From NCBI GenBank assembly GCA_907165275.2, contig CAJRBF020000001.1, positions 62,001 to 126,000 of the forward strand: a stretch of 64,000 nt of DNA. Direction: 5' to 3'. A program made the position numbers and the translations under genes. The notes under the pieces are model-generated. The model was not told the origin of the DNA and made no database searches. It saw only the letters and a program-made list of their open reading frames with translations. Positions 20,872 through 31,516 of this stretch are shown piece after piece; the first letter of the stretch is position 1, and every line of letters begins with the position of its first letter. This DNA comes from Zygaena filipendulae (taxonomy: Eukaryota; Arthropoda; Insecta; Lepidoptera; Zygaenidae).

Positions 20872-21892
20872 ATGGAAGAGAAAATAAAATACTCGAAAAA
20901 GGCTATAGTTGGCAAACGTCAATTATTAAGAAGAGCAAAGGAAGCAGAGTTAAGCGTTATTTCAAATTTACAAAAGAGTACTGCAGCTGTAAGTGCGTCT
21001 TCTTCCGTAGTTAATTTGCCATGTACTTTACATAATAATTCTCAGTCTGAAATTGTATCACCAGGTTCTAGTAATAATTCCAATTTATTGATGCTACATG
21101 ACATTTCTCATGAAAATCATATTACTACTTTTGATGATGAGCATTCACTGTCTGATTTAGATTCTGTTAAGTCTATAAAAGATGATGATTTCAAAACAGA
21201 GTTAAAACATTGGGCCACTCAATATCAAATACCGCATAATGCTTTAAATGGTCTTCTTAAAATTGTGTCTCCTTTATGCCCTGGATTACCAAAAGATAGC
21301 AGAACATTGTTGGCAACCCCTTTACAACTAGAGATTACTAAGTTAGATACTGGAGAATTCGTATATTTAGGTCTTCTTGCACAAATTCAAAAACAAATAA
21401 AACTATTTGATGATACTGATAATAATGTTGGGAGTAGAGAAATTAAAGTTTCTTTTAACATTGATGGACTTCCCATTTTCAAAAGTACGAATACACAGTT
21501 GTGGTCCATATTAGGTTTACTAAAAAATTATCCTAATGCTAGACCATTTGTCGTCGCACTTTTCTGTGGTCGAGCAAAGCCTTCACCATTAGACGTTTTT
21601 CTCAACCAATTTGTCAACGAAATAGAAAATTTACTTAGAGATGGTTTTGATCTTGAAAATATTCATTCCACTGTTAAAATCCATAGCTTTATTTGTGACG
21701 CTCCAGCACGAGCATTTATCAAGTGTACTAAACAACATGGTGGTTATTCCGCTTGCGACAAGTGTATAGAGGCAGGCGAATACCGCGGCCGCGTGATCTA
21801 TGAAAGTGTGTCAGCACCCTTAAGGACCAATGAAACATTTCGTTCGCAGCTTGATGAAGACCATCATGTTGGAGAGTCACCACTATTAAAAC
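20872..21892 (+). pseudogene. CACTA/EnSpm-like transposase, C-terminally truncated
   Basis: About 340 codons from the ATG at 20872. The N-terminus is basic and Ser-rich; the catalytic region starts with VSFNIDGLPIFKS (a candidate first acidic residue) and later HSFICDAPARAFIK (second), then a CDKC zinc pair at about residue 300. These features fit animal CACTA/EnSpm-like DDE transposases as I know them, though not diagnostic of one family. From 21893 the frame runs into a Helitron-like repeat, so the last catalytic residue and the C-terminal half are missing and are not found after 23340. The gene starts 2 bp after the DUF4806 stop, in another frame. Both may come from one transposon; terminal CACTA repeats were not found. 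Confidence 0.7.
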
Positions 21893-22039
21893 AGGAATCG
21901 AAGATGTCGAGGTTTTCCCATAATCACCGAAACGTCCCCTCTACATGTTCCATACATTATATCAACCTAGAGATGCTCCTTCTGGGAGAACAATTATGTC
22001 AATGAGTGAGTGGTAATCCAGCTTTATATATTATAATAA
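21893..22039 (-). mobile_element. Helitron-like element, truncated unit X
   Basis: The first 147 bp of a unit in minus orientation, from its subterminal CAGGAATCGAAG block to its AT-rich start (AATATATAAAGCTGG on the minus strand). It abuts unit Y head to tail. Confidence 0.7.
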
Positions 22040-23338
22040 CTAGATTCGCCCTGTGCGCGAGCTGCGAGCAGCTCGCGTTTCCGAGCCAGGGCCGAAACAA
22101 TTTCCCCATACAAACAACTAATGTTCGGCGGCCATCTTGAAAAATGACGCAATCGAAAAACTGATTCGATATTCGGCATCAGCGACCTCAAAAACCCCCG
22201 GATGCCGAACCTCACCCGGATCGGATCAACTTTTTTTTCGGCCGCCATTTTGAATTCGCCATTTTGGATTTTTACCACACCAGGCGGTTGCCCCCCATTG
22301 ACCTCTATGACATTTGTTCGAGCACCCCCCACCTGACTCTTTTAGTTTCGGAGATAATCGAGTTTGAATTTTGTTCGGCGGCCATGATTTTTTCCGCCAT
22401 TTTGAAAAAAAAGTTTCACTATTGAAATTTGCCCAAGGTGTGGATCAAACTTTGTAAGTAACAGTTTTACTTTTGATGGATAGTTTCGGCGGGCAGTCAA
22501 CTCACTACCTGATGAGGAGCAGGAATCGAAGATGTCAAGGTTTTCCCACAATCACAGAAACCTTCTTTCCACATCTTAAATACATTATATCGACCTAGAG
22601 ATGCTCCTTCTGGGAGAACAATTATGCTTAACTTTTTTCGCCAGCCATTTCGAATCCGTCCGCCATCTTGGAATTATTTATATCCCGATAGAAGAAGATA
22701 GTGCACCACCAACTGTACAAATTTTTTTTCAATACCCACGGCCGATAGTTTCCGAGCCAGGGCCGAAACAATTTCCCCATACAAACAACTAATGTTCGGC
22801 GGCCATCTTTAAAAATGACGCAATCGAAAAACTGATTCGATATTCGGCATCAGCGACCCCAAAAACCCCCGGATGCCGAACCTCACCCGGATCGGATCAA
22901 CTTTTTTTTCGGCCGCCATTTTGAATCCGCCATTTTGGATTTTTACCACGCCAGGTGGTTGCCCCCCATCGACTTCTATGACATTTGTTTGAGCACCCCC
23001 CATCAGACTCCTATAGTTTCGGAGATAATCGAGTTTGAATTTTGTTCGGCGGCCATGTTTTTTTCCGCCATTTTGAAAAAAAAGTTACACTATTGAAATT
23101 TGCCCAAGGTGTGGATGAAATTTAGTTAGAAAAGTTTTCACTTTCGATGGATAGTTTCGGCGGGCAGTCGACTCGCTACCTGATGAGAAGCAGGAATCGA
23201 AGATGTCGAGGTTTTCCCATAATCACCGAAACGTCCCCTCTACATGTTCCATACATTGTATCAACCTAGAGATGCTCCTTCTGGGAGAACAATTATGTCA
23301 ATGAGTGAGTGGCAATCCAGCTTTATATATTATAATAT
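22040..23338 (-). mobile_element. Helitron-like element, unit Y with internal duplication
   Basis: Minus orientation. The 3' end is CTAG at 22040-22043, preceded in element orientation by a hairpin with 10-bp arms CGCGAGCTGC/GCAGCTCGCG and a 2-nt loop, the classic Helitron 3' signature. The 5' end at about 23336 is the same AT-rich motif as in the units at 44336-46561. Inside, a block (GAATCGAAGATGT...TTCTGGGAGAACAATTATG) is present twice, at about 22520-22625 and 23190-23295. No protein similarity is seen; the small ORFs here and in the other units are by-products of GGCGGCC-rich repeats. Confidence 0.7.
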
Positions 23339-23339
23339 T

Positions 23340-23764
23340 TTCAGGAATTTTAATAACTGACTAACTCAAGATTTCGTTTTCACTTGTGCCGCGACATTGT
23401 TATGTTTTTGTAATTTTCATTCAAAGAAACCGCATATTTTCCAATTTAAACAGCTATAAGTAACTTCCTAATATAATACATTTTCTTATTTATACCAATG
23501 TTATTTACGAACGAATAAGGTTAAAATTCCCGTAAAGGCGTTTTTAACTTTGGTCATTGTGAATGAATTACAATTTTCGCTGATTATTTATTATTAATAC
23601 TTTAAATACGCATACTGGTGGTAAAATAAGTTACTTACTAAAAATTTTAGTGAAAAGAAGATACAAGGTCCTATAAATTGAAATGTAAGTAAGTAGTAAT
23701 AATATTTTCTTAATTTTATTTCTGGAAAGAGTATGCTTTTTATTAATTGTTTTTCCATTTTTAG
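23340..23764. other. AT-rich stretch before the first Polinton P1 exon
   Basis: No gene recognised. It should contain the left terminus of Polinton P1 and possibly a first exon of the next gene. No inverted copy of the sequence near 42.3 kb was found by eye. Confidence 0.4.
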
Positions 23765-24535
23765 GTCGGATTCTGAGTACGAATCATATAGTGAAGATGT
23801 GGCGCCAATAGTAGTGCCACCGCCATCGTTGTCTTCGTCGCAGTCGAGCCGTAAGAAAAAAACTTCTTTGCCCGGCGTATCCACGAGCCCTGCAGCCGTC
23901 GCATCAGACCCGAAGACAAGAAAGCGCAAACTCCCCATCGCTTCGGTACCGAACCCTGCCGCCCTCGCTGAAGAAACTTCTTCGTCTCGGTAATTTATTT
24001 ACATTTTATTATGAATGTTTAAATTTTGTACTTCCCTTGTAACAACTACTTTTAAATATAATAGTTAAAAACAACGTTTATTTAGATTGCAGTAAAAAAT
24101 TATTATTAATTTATATTTTAAGTACTAACTAATACACATCTGAAAATTAACATAACATCTGTTTTTATTCACAGATCAAAAAGGACCAAGGATATTTTTT
24201 CAATTATCCACAAGGAAGAGCGGACTTCCAACTCCAAAGCCTCAGGCGACCGCGGCATAGCATCCAGTTTTACATCGCGAGTGTCGTCGGGGCAGTGTCG
24301 CCGCACCGCAACCACAACGGGCGAATTTTTCATAGATTTAAAAATCTACAACACGGAGGACGTAAAAAACACTCCTCTAGAAGAACGCTTTAAGAAGGCG
24401 TTGGCGTCTGTAAAGATTCAGTGCGACGAAAAGAGCGGTGAGTGGGAAGTTTTACAATTGTTTATTGGAAAAGCCTACGCGCATTTTGCAGCGAGCGAGC
24501 CTGTTTATTTTGGTAATAAAATAACTTTTAAGTGA
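23765..24535 (+). CDS. Unrecognised two-exon gene upstream of Polinton P1 PolB
   Basis: Exon 23765-23989 follows a pyrimidine-rich TTTTTAG acceptor and ends before GTAATT; exon 24175-24535 follows TTCACAG and ends at TGA. Phase is continuous (CG plus A). The first exon gives an acidic and Ser/Pro-rich segment with a basic RKKK and KTRKRK cluster, a likely nuclear localisation signal. The second gives a compact C-terminus (LKIYNTEDVKNTPLEERFKKAL, then WEVLQLFIGKAYAHF). I do not recognise the family. A 5' exon with the ATG is missing from view. Position and strand suggest it belongs to P1, but it could be an unrelated gene. Confidence 0.55.
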
Positions 24536-24739
24536 TTTTTAAATTATATTTTTCGAAGGAAAAGTTTTTGAATGCTCGTGTGCTGGAAGTGTCGCTCAGT
24601 GCTTAATATGTTTATTAATAACTTTTAACTATATTTTTATCTGATATAATTTATTGTTTTTATCAGTTTTCGTTACTATTTCTGTCACTTATAGTAAGTA
24701 GTTATAATTTTTAAATTTTCTAATTTTTGGTTCAACAAA

Positions 24740-27700
24740 ATGCCATTTTGCGCAATTTGTAACAAGTCTGTTACTTCAACTTCTTGGATAGGTCACTTAC
24801 GCAGTCGCGCGCATAAGCAAAATAATGTCAGTCAGCCGCAATGCGACGGCGTGGAAATTGTGAGCTCTGCATTTCGTTCGCGTATCACTTCTTACCGAAT
24901 TGTGGCTAGTGAGGCCGACCAAGTCTCATTAGATAGTTTCTTTAACTCTATTCGTAATAAAATAAAATTACTTTTAGATGAAGCTCTAAAAAAACATTAC
25001 TGTTTGAAGGTCAACTTTGAACTATTTGCCATTTTTTTGTTGTATAAAAACAATATGCAAGAAATGAAATCATTTATTACAAAAAATTTGGCAATTTACC
25101 GTAACTATGATTTTGATAATATATTTTCGAAACTAGTGAATACACTAAGAAAGAAAATGGACGAGTTTCAGGAACGTGACAGTGGTTGGGCTTTTCTGAG
25201 TAATTCGCATTTAGAAATTAATATAAATAAGTATCAGCCTCTAGGTGGCTCTACTTATTTAAAATTACCTAAGCAAATTCAAAATAAAAAAGCGTGCATA
25301 AATATCAAAAATAACGATCAATAGGCTATTTGACTAATATTTTTTTTTTACTCCGTCTTATAGATTAATAAAAAATATTGGACACGTATTTTTTCTTTTT
25401 TAACGTAATCAAAAAATAACTGTGATACATCGAGTTGAAATTTCGCGTGACGTCACTAACTAGTGCATTTTGTATGGCGGCTTGTAGTGGTAAGTGACGT
25501 CACGAGCCCCCACCCTAAACTTTAATGCGATTTATCTCTGTGTATTTTCATTTATTTGAAAAATAAAAAAATACGTGTCTAATGATTTTTAATTTTCTAA
25601 AAGACGGACTAATTAAAATTTTGATTTTCAATAGTTGTCAACATCCCTATTCTGTTTCCTTTGGAGCGTAACAGCGGCTCTTTTTCCAGCTCATAAACAT
25701 TCTGAACGGGTTTCATCCTATCCTGACTTTCGAGATGTTTTCAATATCGATGGAATGTCTTTTCCTGTTACATTCACAGATATCAGTATTTTTGAAAAAA
25801 ATAACCCAAAGTTGAGTTTTCTTATTTTTGGTTTAAAAAATAATAAAACTATTATAGGACCTTTGTACAAATCTGAAAACAAAATTAACAAGAAAACTAT
25901 TCATTTGTTATTATTAGATAATGGCGTGACGTCGCATTATTGTTTTATCAAAAACTTATCGCGGCTTGTCAGAAAGCAGGTAACCGCACATCATCAGAAA
26001 CTTTATTTTTGTGACACGTGTCTCGTGTTTTTTTCTACATGTGAAGAACTTGAAAGCCATATGTGTACTGGTATTGTTACCGTATTACCTGAAAAGGGTT
26101 CCGTAATCAAATTCAAAAATTATGATCGTAAACAGAAGGTTCCTTTTGTAATTTATGCAGATTTCGAAACTATATTATTAGAAGCTCATAAAGATAGCTG
26201 CTCGGTTTCCGACACTGTAAGCACAAAAACGTTGCAACATCATATTCCAGCCGCCTTTGCATATAATATTGTTTGTTCTGTGGATCCGAATTTTAATCGT
26301 TACGTTTCATATCGCGGTATTGATTGTGTATCTAAATTTATTGAAGCTATCTACCGCGATGTTCGCGAAATTCATGCGATTTTGTCAAAAAGTACTCCTA
26401 TAATTTTTACTGAACATGATGCCACTGATTTCATGCAAGCTACTCTTTGTCATATTTGTCAACATCTTCTATTTTCTGATAGAGTGAGAGATCATTGTCA
26501 TATAACGGGTAAATATCGTGGTGCGGCACACGCTTTTTGCAATCTAAAATACAAAATACCGAAATTTGTTCCAATTTTTTTCCATAATTTGGCGGGTTAT
26601 GATTGTCATTTGTTTATAAAACAATTAGGTGAACTGCCGGGAACTATTAAGATTATCCCTAAAACTAAAGAAAATTACGTTTCTTTTACAAAATTTGTCC
26701 CTATTTCTGCAAACGAATATATACAATTACGTTTTGTAGATTCGTTTAAATTTTTGGGTACTAGTTTGGATAAATTAGCAAGGACAATAAAAAAAGAAGA
26801 GTTTGTAAATTTGCATAACTACTTTCCTAACCAGGCACAGTTTAATTTACTTACGCGCAAAGGCATTTACCCTTACGAATATATGAATAAGTGGGATCGT
26901 TTTGATGAGCAATCTCTTCCAGATAAAAAAAAATTTTATAGTTCCCTTACTAATGAGCACATTACTGATGAAGATTATAAACACGCTCATTTAGTTTGGG
27001 CTGAATTCGGAATTCAAAACTTGGGTCAATATACGGATTTATATTTAAAGACAGATGTTCTCTTACTAACTGACGTTTTTGAAAAATTCCGAAAAACTTG
27101 CAAACTTCATTATCAGTTAGACCCAGCATTTTATCTTACAGCTCCAAGTCTCTCTTTTGACGCAATGCTCTTTAAAACTGGTATCGAATTAGAACTTATT
27201 GATAATCTTTCTATAGTGCGCATGATTCAGTCTGGTATTAGAGGAGGTGTATGCATGTGCTCGCACAGACATGGTAAAGCAAATAACAAGTATATGCCTG
27301 AACATGACCCATTACAACCTGATCAATACGTAGTTTACATAGATTGCAACAACTTATACGGATTCAGCATGTGTCATTATTTACCACTATCAAATTTTAG
27401 ATTTTTGACTCGAGCAGAAATCGATAAACTTGATGTGGTTAATGTTCCTAACGATGCTAAATGTGGATTTATACTTGAGGTCGATTTGATATATCCAAAA
27501 GAGTTACATCATAGACATAATGATTTACCATTTTGTCCTGAAAAATGCATTCCCCTGGGGCAAAAAATGCAAAGCTAGTACCCAATCTATACGATAAATA
27601 TTTTTACGTAATTCATTACGTTCATTTAAAAACATGTTTAAAACATGGGTTGATATTAAAAAAAATTCATCGAGTAATACAGTTCCAACAAAGTCCCTAT

Positions 27701-28585
27701 TTAAAACAATATATTGATCTTAACACGACTTTAAGGCAGAAGGCTCAGTCTACTTTTGAGCAAGATTTTTTTAAATTACTTAACAATAGCATTTTTGGTA
27801 AAACATTAGAAAATAATGAAAAAAGGGTCAATGTCCATTTAGTTAATCAATGGAGTGATCAAAAAAATGTAACAAAAAAAAGATCCTCCGCCAGTAAATT
27901 AATTTCTAAATTCAACTTTCATAGTACTTCAGTTTTTACTGAAAATTTGGTCGCAATACAAACAAAACCAGAGCGTGTCGTTTTGAATAAGCCAATATAT
28001 ATTGGATTTACAGTATTAGAGTTATCTAAAAGTCACATGTATGATTTTCATTATTCAGTTTTCAAACCATTTTATAAGCATTGCTTACGAATGTGTTACA
28101 CGGATACTGATAGTTTCGTCTATCAAATCGAAACGAAAGACTTTTATGCCGATTTAAAACAATATTTCTTGAATTATTTTGATACTAGTAATTTTTCTGT
28201 TGAAAATGCATATAGCTTACCACTTATAAATAAAAAAGTACCTGGTCTTTTTAAAGACGAGATGAGTGGGAATATAATTCTTGAATTTGTTGGATTACGT
28301 TCTAAATTATATTGTATTAGAAGCATTAACAGCACTATTAAAAAAGCAAAAGGCGTTAAAAAGTCTGTTGTTCGTGATTTCACAGTATCTGACTATGAAA
28401 AGACCTTATATCATGGCGACATAGTGCGTAAAACCATGATTTTATTTAAGTCAATAAAACACGAGGTTTTCACTCGAAGCCTAAACAAGGTTGCGTTATC
28501 CAGTAACGATGATAAGCGGCTGGTTTCGAGTGATAAAGTGACTACGACAGCGTGGGGTCATGCGTCTATTCTTAATACGTGGTAA
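24740..28585 (+). pseudogene. polB: Protein-primed type B DNA polymerase of P1, broken in two places
   Basis: Opens at 24740 with a C2H2 finger (CAICNKSV...HLRSRAHK) and a conserved KMDEFQERDSGW block. A MITE at 25325-25627 supplies a stop, after which the frame resumes with CFLWSVTAALFP. Then exonuclease motif I YADFE (about 26155), an endonuclease VII-like Cys/His cluster CHICQ...RDHCHITGKYRGAAH (26445-26545), Exo II HNLAGYDCHLF, Exo III YTDLYLKTDVLLL, polymerase motif A DCNNLYGFSM (about 27340). A one-base loss in an A-run near 27545 shifts the frame. Motif B LNNSIFGKTLEN (27780) and motif C YTDTDSF (28096) follow to the stop at 28585. All catalytic motifs are present, so decay is recent. 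Confidence 0.9.
25325..25627. mobile_element. MITE in P1 PolB, with TCAATAG target duplication
   Basis: A 303-bp insert flanked by TCAATAG at 25318-25324 and 25628-25634. It has imperfect inverted repeats of about 42 bp (CCGTCTTATAG.../...CTAAAAGACGG, with ACACGTATTTTTT inside) and two inner TGACGTCA palindromes. The outermost bases do not pair well, so the exact ends are uncertain. The polymerase frame is continuous on both sides in the absence of the insert. Confidence 0.65.
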
Positions 28586-28859
28586 TTTTTGTACCGTAAT
28601 TATGTCTTACTTTGTGAATATGAACCAAGAATTAGATAATTTGAATAAATAATTTAAGATATTATGATGTGAGTACCTATTTCAATTGTATAATGTAATT
28701 TTTTTATATATATAAAAATTTGTGTAAGTCGATTTATGTACCTAATTAATAATAATTAAAATATACATTGTACATGTAAAAAATAAACGTTCTAAGAGCA
28801 ATTCTATCTTGTCTTTTATATTCACAGATTAAATAACCTTAACATTAAATAAAAATAAT
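28586..28859. other. AT-rich junction between convergent P1 genes
   Basis: Non-coding. Relative to P2 about 3 kb is missing here: the C-terminal four fifths of MCP, the exonuclease-like gene and gene X. A deletion breakpoint is therefore near 28870. Confidence 0.6.
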
Positions 28860-28869
28860 TTGAAAAAAA

Positions 28870-29129
28870 TAACCTAAAGTTGAGTTGAGAAGTGAATTAT
28901 TTGTAAAATTAACATTGTTTACTCGCTCTTTGGTTTCTCGTTTTCGAACATCGACCATTCCTTCCAAGTATAAAGTGCTGGCTGAAGGCAGTATGTACAA
29001 ATCTTGTTGATTGATCGGAATGCGTATCTCATCATTCCTGTTAAAACTTGTCACATATGGTTTGTATGAATGGAATTCAACACTTTCCACAGAATTATCG
29101 TAAGATGGAATAGATAAAACGTCCAAGAT
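28870..29129 (-). pseudogene. Major capsid protein stub of P1
   Basis: Only the first 80 or so codons remain, matching the start of the P2 capsid protein (LDVLS-PSYDNSVE, YKPYVTSFNRNDEIR, INQQDLYILPSASTLYLEG). The start codon is ATT where P2 has ATG. After NNSLL the similarity stops and a short unrelated tail follows. Confidence 0.85.
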
Positions 29130-29281
29130 ATTAATTTTAATAATCCGATTAATTTTAGGAATGCTTTATTTTCTTTAGTTAATTTAGTTTTTTTTCTACT
29201 GCGAGATGTTTTTTTGAAGGTAGGCAGCGTAGAACTGGTGGTTTTTGATTGTTGTGGCACGTATTTATTATAATCGATCAT
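29051..29281 (-). CDS. Small basic protein between jelly-roll candidate and MCP, P1
   Basis: Starts at 29281 with MIDYNKYVP and is rich in Lys, Arg, Ser and Thr (KKTSRSRKKTKLTKENK), then a short hydrophobic end KLIGLLK. In P2 the ORF stops in the ATGA that starts MCP; here the changed base (ATTA) removes that stop and the frame runs on to 29051. It overlaps the end of the upstream ORF by 14 nt. A DNA-condensing virion core peptide is a reasonable guess from charge and place, but is inference. Confidence 0.6.
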   Translation of the reverse strand: MIDYNKYVPQQSKTTSSTLPTFKKTSRSRKKTKLTKENKAFLKLIGLLKLISWTFYLFHLTIILWKVLNSIHTNHM

Positions 29282-29957
29282 TCCTTTTATTTCTTATATG
29301 CAAAAACAGTTGCACTTCTTCACCACGTAAATTAACTAAGCGATTATTTGTGTCCAAAAATTTGATATGTATGCAGCTGATATTATTTTGGTTGATACGA
29401 AAATATATCGCGTTTTTCGGGGCTTCGATGATTCTATATCCAGGCGGCACGTTGGGTGCAAATTCGTAAACAATATGGCTTGGTTCACCATTTATATATG
29501 ATCCACTCACTATATCACATTCGACTCTCACCACGGTCGTAGGCAAAATGTTCACTGGTAGATGTGGAACATGCCATTTATTTGCTTTCAGAAACTTATT
29601 ACCAAACCCCAGCAAATTTCCTAAAGAATCTGTTTTCGTAAAATCAATATCTTTGGTGCAGTGTAATGATATTTTTAATGTATTATTGTTATTGCAACGA
29701 AGTTGAAGCGTTGCATCCTTTATTTCTGATTTTAAATAATCACTGATATCTTGCAAGTTATATGATCCTTCCGGTAATGTGATTACTTCATTAGTGCCAA
29801 AATAAAATTTATTATTTCTATAATCAATATTTGGAATTGAATTAAATGTTGATAAATATAACAGAGCGCACTCATATTCTCCTTCAAGTTCAAGTGCGGG
29901 AGAATAATAGGTAGTTAAAATTGATGAGTTCCCAGTAATTGATAGTGTCAAAGACAT
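29268..29957 (-). CDS. Minor capsid/penton-like (single jelly-roll candidate), P1
   Basis: 229 codons from MSLTLSITGNSS. Mostly predicted beta strand by eye, with ECALLYLSTFNSIPN near the start and PNVPPGYRIIEAPKNAIYF near the end. The P2 copy is nearly identical but interrupted by an insertion, so this is the complete reference. Position before MCP and length fit the penton (single jelly-roll) protein of Polintons; fold assignment is inference without structure prediction. Confidence 0.6.
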   Translation of the reverse strand: MSLTLSITGNSSILTTYYSPALELEGEYECALLYLSTFNSIPNIDYRNNKFYFGTNEVITLPEGSYNLQDISDYLKSEIKDATLQLRCNNNNTLKISLHCTKDIDFTKTDSLGNLLGFGNKFLKANKWHVPHLPVNILPTTVVRVECDIVSGSYINGEPSHIVYEFAPNVPPGYRIIEAPKNAIYFRINQNNISCIHIKFLDTNNRLVNLRGEEVQLFLHIRNKRNDRL

Positions 29958-29993
29958 TTTGTAAATGGCATAAGTAAAAGAAAAGGTATTATT

Positions 29994-30362
29994 TTATACT
30001 TTTTTATTCCAAAATTTCCATAAATATTTTAAACATAAATGACCACAATTAACGGTATTGAAGTTTTGATATCTGTTATAGTTATAAAAAATATCCATAT
30101 TTTTTAAGTATTTCACTAATTCAAATGGTGGTTTTAGATCACCATAACTATCAAAATATTCACAGTAATTATTACATTTTGTATAAGCTACCCAATGTGT
30201 TCCTTAATTTTTTGAATCATCTAAGTTAACGATACCGCATTCAATATTCCTCGGAGTTCTGGGTAGTTCATCTTTCATGTACACACCATTGAAATACGGT
30301 ATATCTGCTGCATACTTTAAAATGTCTACATTGGTCAAAGCACGATTAGGTAGCTTAATTAG
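29994..30362 (-). pseudogene. Adenovirus-type cysteine protease of P1, nonsense mutation
   Basis: Continues in the -1 frame from the slippery site at the end of PLA2. It keeps GTHWVAY (catalytic His), YFDSYG, and NCGHLCLKYLW (catalytic Cys). The codon just before GTHW is TAA where P2 has GAG, which would stop translation before the active site. As in P2 there is no ATG at the start of the conserved region. Confidence 0.85.
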
Positions 30363-30368
30363 TTTTTT
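30359..30368 (-). promoter_or_regulatory. -1 frameshift heptamer A-AAA-AAC followed by TAA, P1
   Basis: In the PLA2 frame the last codons are TCA AAA AAC TAA. The heptamer A AAA AAC matches X XXY YYZ in phase. Slipping back one base leads straight into the protease frame. Same bases and phase as P2 at 57310-57319. Confidence 0.75.
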
Positions 30369-31087
30369 GAAGCTTTTACAAATAAACCTTTGCCGCTTTT
30401 ATAGGGCTTTATATACACGCCTTTTCCCAATGCTATAGCCTCCATGGTTTTATTATGACATTCTGTTGCCTGCAAATTCTTCTGAGCAGATTTATAATCA
30501 TTAACAGTTTTTGCGATTCCAGACGCACCTCCCGCCAAAGCACCCAAAGCTGACAAGCCCGCAAATATGGGAATTAGCGGTAATATTCCTCCAGTTTTAG
30601 GTATTGGTATTACTCGCGGCAATCTGATTTGCCTACCAAGTGGAAACATTCTTTTAGCAGTTGTATAAGCCAAATTTATGTGGGATTTTTGGTTTTTTGG
30701 TTTTAATTTTTTGACATGTGAACGAATTTTTGAGACAAAATGTTTGAATGATTTAACACCCCAACCTGATTTTACTTTAGCTTTCATTGCTTTACTGACT
30801 AGCCATGAGACTAGTTTTTCGCCTTTCCCGGCATCTTTTGCTTTTAACCTTTGCTTAGCCATGTCAAGCAATCGCAAGTCTGCTTTGTGTCGACTAGGTA
30901 AATCTGTGTTATTCGTGTAGGCAATATCGTGATGCATGCAAGCTTCGTCCAACTTGTTCACCCCTCGGTCACCTCTTTGTAAACGTTTCTGAAGTTTTGT
31001 ATCTGGTCCACAATAATTATATCCCGGAAAATGAATCTCAAAAGGTAAGTTATTTATTAGGTCGTTAACGAGTCCACCACCTTGCAT
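30359..31087 (-). CDS. PLA2-like minor capsid protein, P1
   Basis: 242 codons. Near residue 25 YNYCGPDTKLQ and DEACMHHDIAYTN give the Ca-loop YCGP-T and the catalytic HD of the phospholipase A2 fold found in parvovirus VP1 and in Polinton minor capsid proteins. A Lys-rich middle and a Gly/Ala hydrophobic stretch (LIPIFAGLSALGALAGG) near 170-185 may insert in membranes. The D in YCGPD replaces the G seen in P2 (YCGPGT), which might weaken Ca binding. Intact otherwise. Confidence 0.8.
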   Translation of the reverse strand: MQGGGLVNDLINNLPFEIHFPGYNYCGPDTKLQKRLQRGDRGVNKLDEACMHHDIAYTNNTDLPSRHKADLRLLDMAKQRLKAKDAGKGEKLVSWLVSKAMKAKVKSGWGVKSFKHFVSKIRSHVKKLKPKNQKSHINLAYTTAKRMFPLGRQIRLPRVIPIPKTGGILPLIPIFAGLSALGALAGGASGIAKTVNDYKSAQKNLQATECHNKTMEAIALGKGVYIKPYKSGKGLFVKASKN

Positions 31088-31144
31088 GACTTGAGGTAAA
31101 ATGGGTAATGTTATGAAGCTGTTTATGATTATATAACTTCTTAC

Positions 31145-31516
31145 CTACTTTCTTACTACTGAGGATTTATCAATCCAGCTGTTTTCGTTGTAAGGTAACC
31201 CTAACCATTTAACGAATAATTTGCTTCCTTTCTTTTTTAAAACTCTTTCAATTAAATACACATCCGGATAATTGGTCTTCTGAAGTTCTTCTTCATAAAA
31301 AGTTCCGAAAATAGGCTGCTTACGCATATCTTCAAGACGGTATGTTTGGGGATTTGTATTATTTACTTTTTTAATAGTAAATAATTCTGTAGACCAGTTA
31401 GGAGTATATCCCTTTTCAAAACAAGTTTTGTATTTGCTGATACGAACACAATCTCCCAGTTTATATTTAGGTTTTTTCAGTATAGATGGAAGCGAGTGTG
31501 ATTTAATAATATTAAG
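31145..31516 (-). pseudogene. P1 integrase, C-terminal part with chromodomain
   Basis: Frame matching residues about 205-315 of the P2 integrase: GDCVRISKYK (SH3-like region), NWSTELF, then a chromodomain (YLIERVLKKKGSKLFVKWLGL, NSWID). It is cut from its catalytic core by the LINE that starts at 31517. Confidence 0.85.
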
